From positions 59,999,204-60,063,203 of the forward strand of contig NC_044006.1 of the NCBI RefSeq assembly GCF_900496995.4: 64,000 nt of DNA. The letters run 5' to 3'. Numbering within the stretch: the first letter of the stretch is position 1; every line of letters begins with the position of its first letter. The notes beneath the pieces were generated by a model. The model was not told the DNA's origin, made no database searches, and saw only the letters and a list, made by a program, of their open reading frames with translations. This stretch comes from Aquila chrysaetos chrysaetos (Eukaryota > Chordata > Aves > Accipitriformes > Accipitridae). A program made the position numbers and the translations under genes. This document shows, piece by piece, positions 1-13,394 of the stretch.

Positions 1-1709
1 CGGCAGTAGCTAATTAGTCTCTGCGTAGGGAATAGGTTCATGGTGAAAAGCAAAGCCTTGCACTGGCTGTTACCAAGCAATTATTCATGTCTGCCTCTGG
101 GACAGCAACTACTTTCTTATTTGAGAAACACGGGAGATGACTTTCCATTAAGCAGTCAGTCTTGTTTACAGGAAAATGGACAAATAAATAATTGTAATAA
201 TCTACTGAGGCAAAATTGTACCTTTTTGATTTTTAAGTGAAAGCCACTGATGTAGAAAACACTGAAGGTTTTTGGCTCTACCTAGGGAAAAAAGAAAAGG
301 AAAAAACCTAATAGTTTAAAGCCTTTTCTGAAAAATATTTACCTTATGTTTTTGAAAATAATGATAACCTCTCCAAATAGGTAGAAAAATGTCACTACTC
401 ACAAGTTTATGGGTGAACAAAGAGTTTGCATATCTTTCCTTTCAAACATTTAGTTGCTTTCAAGTGTTCCAGATCCTGATTATTTTGATAGGAAAGTTTG
501 AAAGGATGAATGTGTCTGACCAACATCCAGGTGACACTGAAGGTAGTCCTGGCTGCGTGTGCTGGCTCAGGGTTACTGAACACCTGTGTTTGAAGCCATG
601 TGAACAGCAGTGAGGTTGCACATGCAGCGTCACAGTTGCACGGGCATTTCTTTGTCTGTATATAAGAACTCTATATGCCTAGGTCTCCGTTATGCTCAAT
701 TTTGGGGTTTCTTGCAGGATGCCGATTTATAAAAAGCTGGTTGGAGATAATGAACAGGATCAAATGGAAATGAACGGCGTGGCGGTGAGAAGACCTGTCC
801 TTTTAACAAGCCTTGGCAGTAACAGATGAAGCAAACCGGCCTTCCCTGTCTCCGCAGCTTGGCTGGGGAATCGCTCTCACGAGGAGGCCGAGCCCACAAC
901 AGCGTGGCAGCGCAATCGCTCGAAAAACTAAAAATGCTGCTTTCCCGGAGGGCTTACACGCCACATCATAGTGCAGAGCTGGGCAAATAAGCTGCACGTT
1001 TCTCTTTCAGCCTTACAATGGTATTAGTAGGCTTTTTCGGGAATCTTGCCGACTTACCGTACCATACTTCTGTAGCCTAAAGCGGGATCAAGGCCACAAA
1101 GACACCACGGCAGCCTGCGTTCTGCTCGGGAGAGCAAAGACAGCTCTGGTGCTGGGAGAGCTCCCGCAGCACACGCCGGGCTTGGGGATGGAGCGCGGCG
1201 ATGAGTCTGTCATTAAGAGATCAGCTGTGCTCGGGGGCACGCTCTTTTCATTCCCAGTTTTCCGGACAGAAAGGCATCCCCAGCAGCCATCTGCCAGCCC
1301 CCTGCCTCCGGCCCAGCCGGGGTGTAATGGCTCCTGGGGGAAGCATCTGACTCATTTACTCTGGGCTAATAACATATTGCAGATATTTTGCAGAAGACAG
1401 CTGAGCTTTTCGATGCCCCCTGATGCCTGAAGAGCATTTTGTTCCTTTTGCCTTCACTGTACATGCTGGTTCCTCCATGGTGTTTTTGAGGGCAGAACCT
1501 GTCATCCCACAAGATATTGCTTGCTTTTTATACATCTGCCTCGTCTGAGAGAATTGGGATGTTAGTCCTTCTGAAGACATCAGAAAATGGTCTTTTAAAG
1601 GGGCACTATTGCTTAAATAAGTTACTGTTTACCTAAGAGTGCATGACCTGCTATAGGTTTTCATAAAAATTTGGATGCCTTAAAATCAGTTAACATGATT
1701 TTATTGTGG
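1..1709. other. unique intergenic DNA
   Basis: No gene, RNA or repeat is recognised. The stretch from 780 to 1350 is moderately GC-rich with scattered CpG, but not enough to call an island. Open frames here are short and unlike known proteins. Confidence 0.6.
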
Positions 1710-1790
1710 TTCTGTTCTGTTCTGTTCTATTCTATTCTATTCTATTCTATTCTATTCTATTCTAATTCTATTCTATTCTATTCTATTCTA
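1710..1790 (+). repeat. (TTCTG)n/(TTCTA)n pentanucleotide microsatellite
   Basis: About three TTCTG units pass into more than a dozen TTCTA units, with one break (TCTAATTCTA) in the middle. The array directly abuts the 5' end of a truncated CR1 whose own 3' tail has the same TTCTA-like sequence. Confidence 0.95.
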
Positions 1791-2001
1791 GATTGGATAT
1801 TAGAAAAAATTTCTTTACTGAAAGGGTTGTCAGGCATTGGAACAGGCTGCCCAGGGAAGTGGTTGAGTCACCATCCCTGGAGGTGTTCGAAAAACATGTA
1901 GACGAAGCACCTCAGGACATGGTTTAGTGAGCATGGTTGACGGTTGGACTCAATGATCTTAAAGTTCTTTTCCAACCTAAACAATTCTATGATTCTATTC
2001 T
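1791..2001 (+). mobile_element. CR1 LINE, 5'-truncated 3' end
   Basis: Contains the last codons of CR1 ORF2 (GATTGGATATTAGAAAAAAT..., translating like LDIRKKF; then a [11 protein letters not shown]-like stretch) and the 3' UTR with the GGTTGGACTCAATGATCTTAAAG motif. It ends in ATTCTATGATTCTATTCTA. The family normally runs to about 4.5 kb; only about 210 bases are present. The AT-rich run after it (to about 2045) may be degraded tail. Confidence 0.9.
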
Positions 2002-5000
2002 AATTTTATTCTAATTTTATTTTATTTATTTTATTTTTTATTCTTTAGCTTGCTCTTTTTGCTCCAACATAGCTCTTATGCACACACATTACTATTAGTA
2101 TATCAGGATCAAAAGAAAGAAAGAACCTCTATTGCTGCTGCTTTTCATCCTCCCCTGAGGATGCTATGACTTAGTCTCTAATCTGGAGGGCACTGTCATT
2201 GGGAACGATGCCAAGTCCTTTTTTCATAGCATGGATGAGACTGAAATTGCTCATTAAAACTCTTTCCCACCTTAGTGCACAGTGTTTGCTGTGGGCTGCG
2301 CTGTTATTTGACTGTCTGTGTCAACAGGGTCTGGCCGCTCAGCATCTCCGGCCTGGGAGGGCCCCGTTACCCCTTCCTGACCCTGCCTTGGAATAGTTGC
2401 AGGATTGTATTGGAGTGCCTTCCAAGTTTCAGCATCTTCCCTTTGTGGATTTAATGGCCTCAACAGTTTTATCTGCTTCTTTTTTTTCAGCTCATTTATC
2501 TTAGTTACATTTAGTTAATTGAGACTAATGTTTTGTTGAAAAATCTCTCTCACAGTCCCCAAGCTGAGCTTTTGAAGTGAATAGATTTGGGTAAAAATTT
2601 GCAAATGAGCTATTAATATCACCACAGCAAAGATACTCTCTCTTCACCCATCATTTCCACATTGGTCTGGAGGGGATTCCCTTTCCTGAACTGATAGTCA
2701 AATAGTTGCCAGCATCACTTTCTCCTTTCGGTACAGCTGGGGCCTTATGTCTGTAAACCTAATCTACTTCTGACTGCTATGCTAGAGCAATTTGACTTCT
2801 GAAGACAAGACTGTTTTATATTAGATTTTATCCCCAAAGAAGGGAAAATATATCTTTTATCTCTGACTCCTTAATATCATTCTATAAATGAATCTGAATC
2901 CTTATTTGGGTCTTTGGCTTGGATATCACCAGGTAGAGTTTGGGAACAGGAGGCAGAAGTAGTTTTATACATGTTAAACCAAAACCGCTCCTGTTTGCAT
3001 TACTTAGGAAGGTGTGAAACTGTGTGATGAGCTACTTGACAGATCCCATTACTGCAGCCAAAAGTCACCTCCTGAGTAGTGCAGTTCGGCAACAGGGAAG
3101 CACCTGGTAGTCTTTATGGAGCTTGTCTGTCCTCTTGCTTATAAAAGGACCTGCAGTTTTCTTATAAAAGGAAGGCCTAATAAAGGCCTTAAAAGGCCCG
3201 TAAAGGGCCTAATGTTGCAAAGTGCATTAAGGTGTACCCATTTTTCTGTGTTAGGAGTAGTTCTTGGCATTCCTTCAAAGCGGGGTGAGCCTGAGTTTGT
3301 CTGGACTCCACATTCCCGTGGCTGAGGATGCCTCCGCTGCCTCCCCTGGCTGTGATACACACCGTGCCAGGTCCCTGCGGTCCAGGCACCACGAGGGTTG
3401 GTTGCTTGGCTGCTCTACAGCTGCAGCACTCCACTGTCCAGCTGGAGAAATGCCATTTGTACCAGCTGAAGGTCTTCCTCGAATCTTTAGGGGCCACATC
3501 TTTCACAGCTCCTGCCCATGTTTGTTTCCTGAATGACGTGTGAGTGAATGACTAAATAAAAGTAGCAAGATGTTTGGAGAAAGTTGGATCTACACCCTAC
3601 AGAAGGAAGAAAAATGTCATAATGTTTGGTCTTGCATCTGATTGAGTAACCGGTCAAACTGTCAGAGTTACCGATCGGCTTGAGAAACAAATCCTCTAAT
3701 TTCCTAAAATTGGAAGAGAACTTGACAGACGGCTTCATCTCAAAGCAACAAGTCATTTTATTAGGGGAGAACCAGGAGACAGAGCCAGTCCAGGAGAAGA
3801 ACAAACTTCTCCATGTGATGGTCCATGACCGCGCATCAGTGCTGGGGCAAGCGGGAGCAGAGACCTCGAGGAGGCACAAGTCTCTCCCCGGCTGGGAAGC
3901 AGGAGTGACGGCAGCATCCTGCACAGGGGAGGCAGATGGTATTTTTTTCTGCAAAGTGGGGATGGGAGAGTCCCACCTCTGAATTCCCAGGCTGCATTTC
4001 AGTGGACTGCAGAGGTTAGTACCACGTCCAGGGACAGGGAGCCAAACGATCCCAACGAGACCTAATTGCACCTTCAACCACCTCCTCTCCATGCAAGGAA
4101 GTTATGTGAAACTGACCAGACTGGAGGTGAGTTTTCTGCTCCTCGTGCTTATTTCCTCTGCAAAGATGCATTAGCTGACAAACCGTGAGGCATTTCTAAT
4201 ACTTTTATCATGACTTATTATCACGGCCACTTTCCGCAGGATATTCCCAGCCTCACAGTCCACTTAACATTTATAGAAGCTATCACCAAAATGAGTGCAA
4301 TACGTCTTCAGTCTCTTAGTCTCCTCCAAGATGGATGGGATGCAGACGTCTTCAGCAGCAAAGCAGGGAAAGGGAGGGTGTTTCTCCTGGAAACCCTCAT
4401 CTACTGTGGCAATTTAGCATGTGCTGAAACTAATCACATAGGTCGTATCAATTAAAAGGAATTCTCCCAGGTGGAAAGGTAAACACATGCTTCAGAGTAA
4501 GGCTAGGTTAGCGGATAAATAAACATCCCTGATACTAAGGGCCATTTAATGTAAAATGTTAATTGTGTTATACAGGGGTCAGATTTGGCAGGATAAAAAA
4601 GACTAGCCAGCATTTCTGGATCCCAGAGGTAAGTTGATAACAGATATTTTACTCTGTTATAATCCATGGATTATCATCTAATGACACCAAATTGTTCCTA
4701 ATAATGCTAACCAGTGGCACGGAGTTCAAGAACACTGCAGTGCACTAGTGTGTACAGCAGATGTGCACCCCACTGACTACTGCAGGACTTGTGCTGAATG
4801 GGGCAGTTAACACCACAGGCAGGCACAGGTGAAAAGTCTTCAGGAAGGCAAAACATTTTTCTTTCCCTTTGGAAAGTGCTTTCTCCAAAAGCACTGCTTT
4901 GCCTTAAAGCCAGAAAATTGACTTCATGTTGCTATGAGGAGGTGCTGAATGAACAGGATGGGATAACCAGGTTATTATTGGTATGTATTGGTATGATATT

Positions 5001-8000
5001 TATAAAGTAATATTATATGATATTAATACTAAGAAAGCTCAGGTCGCTGCTCCCTGGTCTTGTCTTCACAGTCATGGAACAAAGTAATGCCATGAATGAC
5101 ACATGAAAGAAAATAAATCTCAATATTTCCATAAGCAACTTGTGTTCTAAAATAGATTTTCTTTTTGGTACGCAAAATTAAACATCACAGAAAATTTTTT
5201 AGAAATTGTTGATCATGTTCCAGTTCTGAACATAAAGGCTCCTGGCAATTCAGCCATGGTGAGTATGCACAGCTCTATATTTAGGTACCTGAATGTGAAA
5301 ACCCTGGCCATGATCTCCAAGCCGACTTCATGAAAGCACACAGAGCTGCTGCAGCTCAGCTCAACCTTGCTATTTTCACAGCCTTTTGTGCTCTGTAGGT
5401 ATATTTGTGATGACTGAAGGAAAACAGCCCTGTTTTATGGGAGTTTCAGGAACAAGACAGCATTTCTTGAATATGTTGGGTTTTTTTTTTTAATTTAATT
5501 TAAAGCTGAACAGAGCACTGAAGCTTTTGGCCTCTGCAAATACAATAAAGTGCTTAAATACTGAAACATTTTCACTCTTGGCTCATTACTTGGGGCTTTC
5601 AGTGTTGTGTTCGAAGAGGAGCTATTTATGGGCTATCAAACAACCAACCAGGAGAAAGGAATTCAAAGAATGTCCTTGAGCCTTTGGGGAGCTTGGCAGA
5701 ACAGGGACAACAAAAACTTGCGCCAACCCTTGGTGCCTCCCCAGCAAGGCCGCCCGGTTTGCGCCTGCCTGCTGCCCCAGCGGGATCCTGCCACTGGGCA
5801 CAACGGCACGGGGACACATTACAGGAATGGAGTCACTGCACCCCTTTAAAGATGGCTCAGGTGCTGTTCTCAAAGGGGAAGGAACAGTCACAAAGCTCTA
5901 CAGTGTCCTTTTAATTGGGGTGGATTCTACATAGGACCCAAATGAACAGTAGAAAGTGTCCCGCAAAGGAAAAGCCTAATCAAAACAGAGCCCTGACATT
6001 ACTTCTTACTGGGACAATATGCAGTGAAGTTTAAAGCACGTTAGCTAAATATTTGTATGACCCTCTTTTAAACACAGCACATTTTGTAGGTGACAATGGC
6101 AACAAGAAGAAATCATAATAGAAAACTCACTCATTTCTTACCGTTAAGTTTAGTGATGGGCAGAAGGAAAGGCTGCCTCAGCCACCATGCAGGCTCACAT
6201 GCCCAGTCCTGACCCTCTTCTGGCTCCTGCTCTCTTCCCTTTTACAGAGGGGCAATTTCATCAGGGAGAGCCAGGAGACTGTCCCATCAGCATGGACTGG
6301 AGAGCAAGGATCCTCTGCCATTTGAGGGACGACTGCACGGGCTCCCTGAAGAGCTCTGGCAGTGATCTCAGGGACGTGTCCTGCCTGCCTACGGGTTGTC
6401 AGCATCCTGCGTGGCTGCAGGACGAGTCCAGCAAACCACTGTCCCTGCCTGCCGATACACCAAAGGGCAAACATTGGGAAAGAAGAGACGCATCTATTAA
6501 AAGGACGGTGTCAGCCCACAAAACAGCATGCAGAGAGGACATAGAGTATATTTGAGTCAAAAAGTTTCTACCGCCCTAGACACTGAGGTTTTGCAGTAAA
6601 GCCTCCAAGCTATTAATGGAGTAAATACTTTGCTATTTTGCCAAAGTGGCCGGCACCTGGAGGGGTTGACACAGTCTGGGCTGTGTGACAGCAGAGGACA
6701 GGACTTAGTGACCTGGCTGTCTGCTCTAGGTCTCTGTTTTTCTCTGCTTTCAAGGAGAGCTTCCCTCTCTGCCCCCCCAGTAACGCATTTTCAAATACTC
6801 AGCATTTCTAAACTTGTTTATCCTCAAGTGAGTGTAAATCCTACACTATCTGTTTAACAAGCAAAAGCATTATCCTCATCAAAAACAAGTAAATTAGTAT
6901 CTCACTGCAGCACAGCAACCTAAACTCTGACTTAGTATTTGTGTTATCTTGGTGTTTTGTAGCTCAGTGGGAAACAGCTACTGTATTAAGCTGCTTCTGT
7001 TGAATCCAGGATCTCATGCTTTGAAGATGCTCGGTGGTGCCTGAGGGACACACATCCTGCCTCAAGCTCCTGTGTGCCCTGGATGATCACTTGTGGGCAG
7101 CGAGGAAAAGCGGTAGCTGAGGGCAGAAATCAGCTCGTCAAACCCTGAAGTCCTGCTGTAGAGCTGAGAAACGAGGGCTGTGTCAAGAGCACTGCTCATG
7201 GCATAAGTCATCTCCTAAGGAATAACAGCAGAAGACATTTCCCCCCCTTTCCTGCCTGGCCAGAGACTGACCCCAAGGAAGCGCTGTAAATCCAGCATGT
7301 GAATTTTGAGTTTGTTTTCCCAGTGATGGCACTCTTTCCTTTCTGAGTAGGAAGTGACGAACTAGGAAAAGGGTTTGAACTCCAGCTGCTTCCCATGAGC
7401 CAGGGATATGTACTGGAGAAATCCTGCCAGACTGAGGAGACAGATGGGCTTTTTCTTTAAGGGCATAAAAAGATCAGTGGCTGAAAGAATAGATCTCCTG
7501 CCACTATAGGGATGATATTTGCTGTATGACATTATGTGAACTTTAAGATAATTAAGTGTGAGGTCTCCGCTTGGCTTTTACACTTCTACAGCGCAGCGAT
7601 TGCTCAGGTCGCTCCTGTAGGACAGGAGGGGCATTGCCAGGGTCCCCGCCGTGCACTCACAGCTGACAACATTCATAGGCATTTTCCAGGTCTCCTGCCT
7701 TAAACTAACCTGAATTTATCACCTGACAAACTCAGCAGCAAAATCTAGTTTTTTCTGTCACTGAGCAGACGCCAGTGGAAACGAAGGTTCATTACTTTCT
7801 CCCCGGGACCGGGGTGCTCTCTGTTCCACCCACCGATCGCTGACCGCCGGACCAGTTGCTCTGTCTTCATAGCTGACAAGGGCTGTTACAGGCACTATCT
7901 CTTCACTGACTGGATCATGTTGAGATGAGGGAGGATGTGGTTTTGAAACCTTGAATGCCCTTCACTCTCAGACTGCTCTGTTGTTCGGTGGCTGCTGTGC

Positions 8001-11000
8001 AGCGTGGGCTCTTCAGTTGTCTCCTGGATGAAATGATCTCATTAGGTGATTTCAAAGAGCTGGATGGAGCAGAGCCACCTGCTTTCTCAGAAGGAGAGTC
8101 TCATCAGCTTTCCCGGACTTGATAAAGCACATGTGAAAGGGATGTCTGCATCCCCTGAAAACCTTAAAGATGTAGCTCCAAGTTTTATTAGTTTGGAGAG
8201 CAGTTAAACAGACCAGACCTTTGCCTCCTTCTCCCTCCTTCCCTTTCTCTCCCCTTTCCCCAGGCTTTTTTGTCTTCATTATACTTTCAAAAAGCTTAGG
8301 GATATTTACCAGTTACCAAGAAGTTTATTCTAGTACATGTAAGCTAATATAGATGCACAGGTATAAATCCGCATGGGGAAACCCACCTCTGGAATAGCAG
8401 GGGATTTTTGATTTCTAGTCCACAGCGGTAAAGTTACGACCACAGACCTTGATCCTGGAATAAGACTACGTCTGGGGGAGTTTTACTGACATGGCTGTAA
8501 CAATTTGCAGTGCCAGGTTAGCATGTGCTGGTACAGCTCTTCCACCTACAAGAGCTTCTGCCAGGGTAGAAGTGCTGCCCTGGGACCCTGGGAAGGCAGA
8601 TGCCTGTGGCTGCCTGCCAGTAGAACAGGGGACAGTGCCCGAGGAGTGCAGCCTGGGCATCCACATCCCTGCCTGTCCATACGCTGCACAGAAGGACCGC
8701 TTCTGGGAACGGATGGAGGCCCAGGACTGAATTGTCTGCCTCTGGTAAGAAAGACAATAGCTTTGATTATGATTTTTCTAATGGGAGTATATACTGCCTC
8801 CAAAAGTGGTGTGATATTGCCAGCTCATTTCACACAGATCATAATGTAGCTATCTAATCTGTCTCGAAATGGTGGCCTGCCTGGTTTTGTGTTTCAGGAC
8901 CATTCTCCAATCCTCCTTGTGTCCTGTAAAACAAGCAGTATTAAAGCCATAACTGTAGCTATCAGTTGTGGGGTGGCCTATTATCTTTTTAATAAACACC
9001 ATAGACTATTTGCTTGGCTTACAATTGACATTTTTTCATCCCAGTCCTTTTAAACATAACCTGTATGCTGGAAAGCCAGGCTGGTTTTCTGCAGTGCGTG
9101 CACATTGATAGCTGAAAGGTAGAAGGCAGCATTCAGTTTTCCTGACGATGCAAAGGGCAGACAGACTCTGCTGCACTCCTCTTGTGCTATTGCCTCCGTG
9201 GGGCTGGCAAATCAATTTTTCTGGGGTGGGAAATGTGGCTGGGTAAGCCGGGGGAGAGCGCGTACTTGCAGAATGAAAGTGTGATTTCATGAGGTTTTTT
9301 ATCTTAATTGAATTTTTAAAATTACAGTTGGTTTAATCCTTTATATTGCTTTCACTCAAAAGCTGAAGAGTTGCTAGATAGATTATGGAAAACATGCAGT
9401 CTCACGAGATGGCCTTTTAAAACATTCTCAGAGTTATTACAGGAAAATATCCTTTTCTCACAGCATCCTGAGTTTAGTCTGTTGTCTCCTCGTGTGATCT
9501 TCTAAATGGTTACTATTTAATTATTGATACTTACAACACGGCAGTAGTTAAATGTGGCTGCAGTTCCGCAGGTAATCTTTATATGCCTACATTCAGTGAG
9601 GAAAATATTTGTATTATGATGAGTCACAGGAACCGACTTAAAATGCTGTATGTAAACATCTACACGACCTCTATCTGCAGCCCGAAATTGTTGGCATAAG
9701 CAGCGGTTGCTGACTGAAGTCTGCAGGGTTTAATCCGACTGTTGTTTCCCTTTGCTGACACACGGAACAGGGAACGGTGTGCTTGCTCCTACCTCTTCTT
9801 GTTCGGCAGTGACTGTGCCTGGATCAGTGCGGCGGGAGAGCTGAGGCCCCTCGATAGCATGCCTGCAGCCGTCCCATCCTGCGTGCTTTATCAGGCGCAT
9901 CCGACACCGCCTTATGGTTGCACAAACCCTCTTTGCTTTTGTGGCTTTAGATTTTGGCATTGCTTCCCTGAGGAATTTGCTCGCAGCAAGAGCTCTCTGC
10001 AGCGACGGGAAAAGCACTGCTTTCCTCCTGACAGGCATCCCCAGCCCCTGCTTGCCTCCTGACAGGCACCCCAAACCTGGCCTTTGCTGCCGAGATTTCT
10101 CTGGGCTCCCGAACCTCCTCTGCTATGGGCAATAGCAGCAACATTGGGGAACAGCAGCTGAAGGCACCGAGGGGTTAAAACGCACAGCTATGTTGCTGTA
10201 TGGGGCACACTTTTGGGGAAACATCAGTGACAGCAGCCCGAGATGCTGCCTCTCTTTAGTACCAGGCTCCAGGCAGCGGGCCCTGGGGTGAGGATGCTTT
10301 TGCCCTCCCTTCTGCCAGAGCACGCTGGCTCTGGCTGGCGACAGCCAGTGTTCCTCCGGTTGAGCCCTGCGAACGGCAGGTTTGGTTTTTAGTAAAAATG
10401 TGACTGAGGCACCCATCAAAACAATCTCACATTAGGGCTCAGCAAGCTCGGTGGTCTCTCTTGCAGGCAGGTTAGTCGTGCCAGGATTTTACGCTGATGG
10501 ATGGATAGGGGCCCATCCTCTAAAAATGCCTGGCTACCAGTGTACGGTGATTCATGCTTTGGTAGAAGTGGGCTTTCATGCAGAGGCCCAATGACCTCTG
10601 CCGATCTACTGCTCTGGGGACTGACTGATGAGGATTAATTGATTCATCTTGGGCCACCAGCTTTCTCAGCTGGTTACCACTCCCCGGGAAATGTTATTTT
10701 CCTCAGACAGACTTGACTAATTGTAAGCCTTTAAGAATGGCACTCCCAAAAAAGAGGGGCCTGCTGAGTGAGTTATTAGTCATCCTTATCTGGGAGGAAA
10801 GCGACGGCTGCTCTAACAGCTTCTTTATCTCTGCAGTGCCATGTTCTCCGGAGAGGGAGAGAGGGGGCTGTGGGGATGCTGCGCTGTGCGGCAGGGAGCT
10901 GCCATCCACCTTCTTTCAAGGAGAGCAAAGGACAGAACAGTTTGCTTTTAAAGTGCTAGCTCTACGCTCCCCAAATCATGGCTTTGTTTTTAAAAACTAT

Positions 11001-12607
11001 TTATTTTTAACAAGTTGTGACTAATAAACCCCCTTGTATTTTTCTAATGATGTCTGACAGATTTTTTTTTGACAAGTAGATGGAGCTCAGTGTTTCCCCT
11101 GATGGATGATCTGGCTCTGTGTCTGAGAGAGCTTTGCAGCAGACTCCGAATGTCTGGCAGGAGATACCCTTGCTCTGCAAAAGCGTGGTTCTCTCTGTTT
11201 GTGGGCATGGCAGAGCCCAGAACACATTTTGAAGAACTTCATGGTCAAATTCACTTTGGTAGCTGCATTTCGCCCTCTGAAGCACTTCCTCTCAGGTTTT
11301 AATATGGTTTCTCACATTCTTTCCAAACTTGACTGTGTTGTGGCTCCTTTTCTGTGGTGATGAGGAAGTGTCCAGAGAGAGAATTGAACACATTGTATGT
11401 TACACAGATGTGCAATCCACTGCTGGGAAATGGCTAGGGCTGTACCAAACCAGTCTTGTCAGAAAACTTGTCCTAAATGGGAATGTGAGAGCATCACTGT
11501 GTCTTCTCTCTTTAATCCTCATATATCTCCAGAAAGAAGAAAACAGCCTTGCTCCAAACTTCTCTTAGCAAAAAGCATAGTGTCATCTTGTATTTCAGTG
11601 TAACTGGTAGATCTCTTCAATCAAAGTTTTGAGTTTGGTCTGAGGTTCATAGGTGCCTTCATTGGCATTTCCTATCAATTAGCAAAATACTTGTCTTTCA
11701 GAAAAACTGGCAGTGATCTGCCTGTCCAAAGTAACTGAACTGCTGCCAAACTGTCCATCTTGCGCCTCCTTTGCATAATGCACTCTGTTACAGCCCCTGT
11801 TTAATACAGCAGTGTTGCCTAGGAAATGACATTTGGCTTTTGACTTGACAGGTGTTTGACAGTATCTCACCACCTTTCCCATTATTTCCCCATCACAAGT
11901 TTTATCCGTAATGAGGCTGAGAATAGGGGCTGCTTTGCACTTATCACAGAGATTGTCACAAATATACTTATCCCCAGCTTCTTGGAAGGACGCATCAGCA
12001 CCCAGTTTATGTGGCTGTCACTGATGAGTCTCTCTAGGACCACAGGACTCTAATCATCAGCAAGTCCTCCAGTGCAGCAGGAAGACGTGTCTCTGCAAAG
12101 CCCTGGCTTCTGCAGGTTTATTTTCATTAGCTGTATTATCCACACAGGCATTAATGGCTCAGCTTTTGCTCCTTATCTGTGATCTTCAGTCCTGTTTGTT
12201 AGGACACTTGTGTGATAAAAGAGTGTACCTCCCAGGTTGATAACGTGTGGTTTTTGTTTTTTTTTTTTTCATGAGACATGTATTTGCACACCAAATACAT
12301 AGTATTATTTGCAAAAATAAAAATAATTTTAAATTTAATATGTCTTGTTTGTAAAACATTCCAGACAAATTCTGTATCAAAAAGTAATTACAATTTCTGT
12401 TTCAGAAATTTTCTGTTTCTTCTTCCATCAACTGAATTGACCTCATATGGGCACACAGAGGGGATGATGTCATTGTCAAGAGCTGAGATTAACATCAGGT
12501 TCCTACAAGTGTCATCCTGTATGTTCATTTTCCAGTGAAAGAAAAACAGAAAAAAGTGCATTAAAACCTTCTAGAAATCAGAGTACTTACTCCAATCCCA
12601 TCAAGCT
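2002..12607. other. unique intergenic DNA, no gene recognised
   Basis: About 10.6 kb without a supported gene, RNA or repeat family. Small items are a cluster of TATAAAAGG/AAGGCCT motifs at 3,140-3,210 and poly-pyrimidine or poly-A runs. The stretch 9.7-10.4 kb is a little GC-rich. The longest open frame is on the minus strand at 3,487-4,092 (201 codons); it has no recognisable domain, is not in a repeat I know, and I do not call it a gene. Confidence 0.5.
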
Positions 12608-12937
12608 CCTCACTACAGGAAAGACACTGAGGTGCTGGAGTGCGTCCAGAGAAGGGCAAGGAAGCTGGTGAAGGGTCTAGAGCACACGTCTTACAAGGAG
12701 TGGCTGAGGGACCTGGGGTTGTTTAGTCTGGAGAAAAGGAGGCTGAGGGGAGACCTTATCGCTCTCTACAACTACCTGAAAGGAGGTTGTAGCGAGCTGG
12801 GGGGGTTGGTCTCTTCTCCCAGGTAACAGGCGGTAGGACAAGAGGAAACGGCCTCAAGTTGCACCAGGGGAGGTTTATGGTTGGACTCCATGATCTTAAA
12901 GGTCTTTTCCAACCTAAATGATTCTACGATTCTATGA
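12608..12937 (+). mobile_element. CR1 LINE 3' fragment with internal deletion
   Basis: Starts at CTCACTACAGGAAAGACACTGAGG, reads as a CR1 ORF2 C-terminus ([17 protein letters not shown]-like) and ends in ATTCTACGATTCTATGA. Compared with the copy at 57.0-57.5 kb, roughly 150 bases are missing at about 12,873-12,880. There the GGAGGTTTA of ORF2 joins directly to TGGTTGGACTCC of the 3' UTR. Confidence 0.92.
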
Positions 12938-13394
12938 AAAGTCTTCTAATTCAGAATACACCAACTAGTAATAATTGTGATACAGAGCTTAAAATTGTCT
13001 ATACATTACAAAAAGTTGTGAATAGCTGACAACGTAAGAAATTTTGCTTCAGTATATGCTTCTGGTTAAAGTCATATATGAAAGGACTCACAGCTTCCAT
13101 TATGATTTATAAAATAGGACAAAAAGTCTAATGGAAAATTTATATTCACTTTGCTCAGAATTTAGTTAGGTTAAGAAGTTGCTGAAACAATACTTTTTTA
13201 ATTTACATACATATAAATTTAGAGAGATTTCCATTTTAATGATAGACCAGATATGTGTCATCATGGTGACAGACAGCTAAATCTCCTGGCTGATACAATA
13301 ATGTTTGTCAAACAAATGGTATGGAAAGCAGGTTGCAGTAGTCTCTCCGCCAACAAAATGCCTCCTGCCAGCACCGTAGGTGGCTGACTGACGG

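Noticed and set aside
6187-6555. 122-codon plus-strand open frame
   Set aside because: No recognisable domain and mixed frames open on both strands. Length is not exceptional for this base composition.
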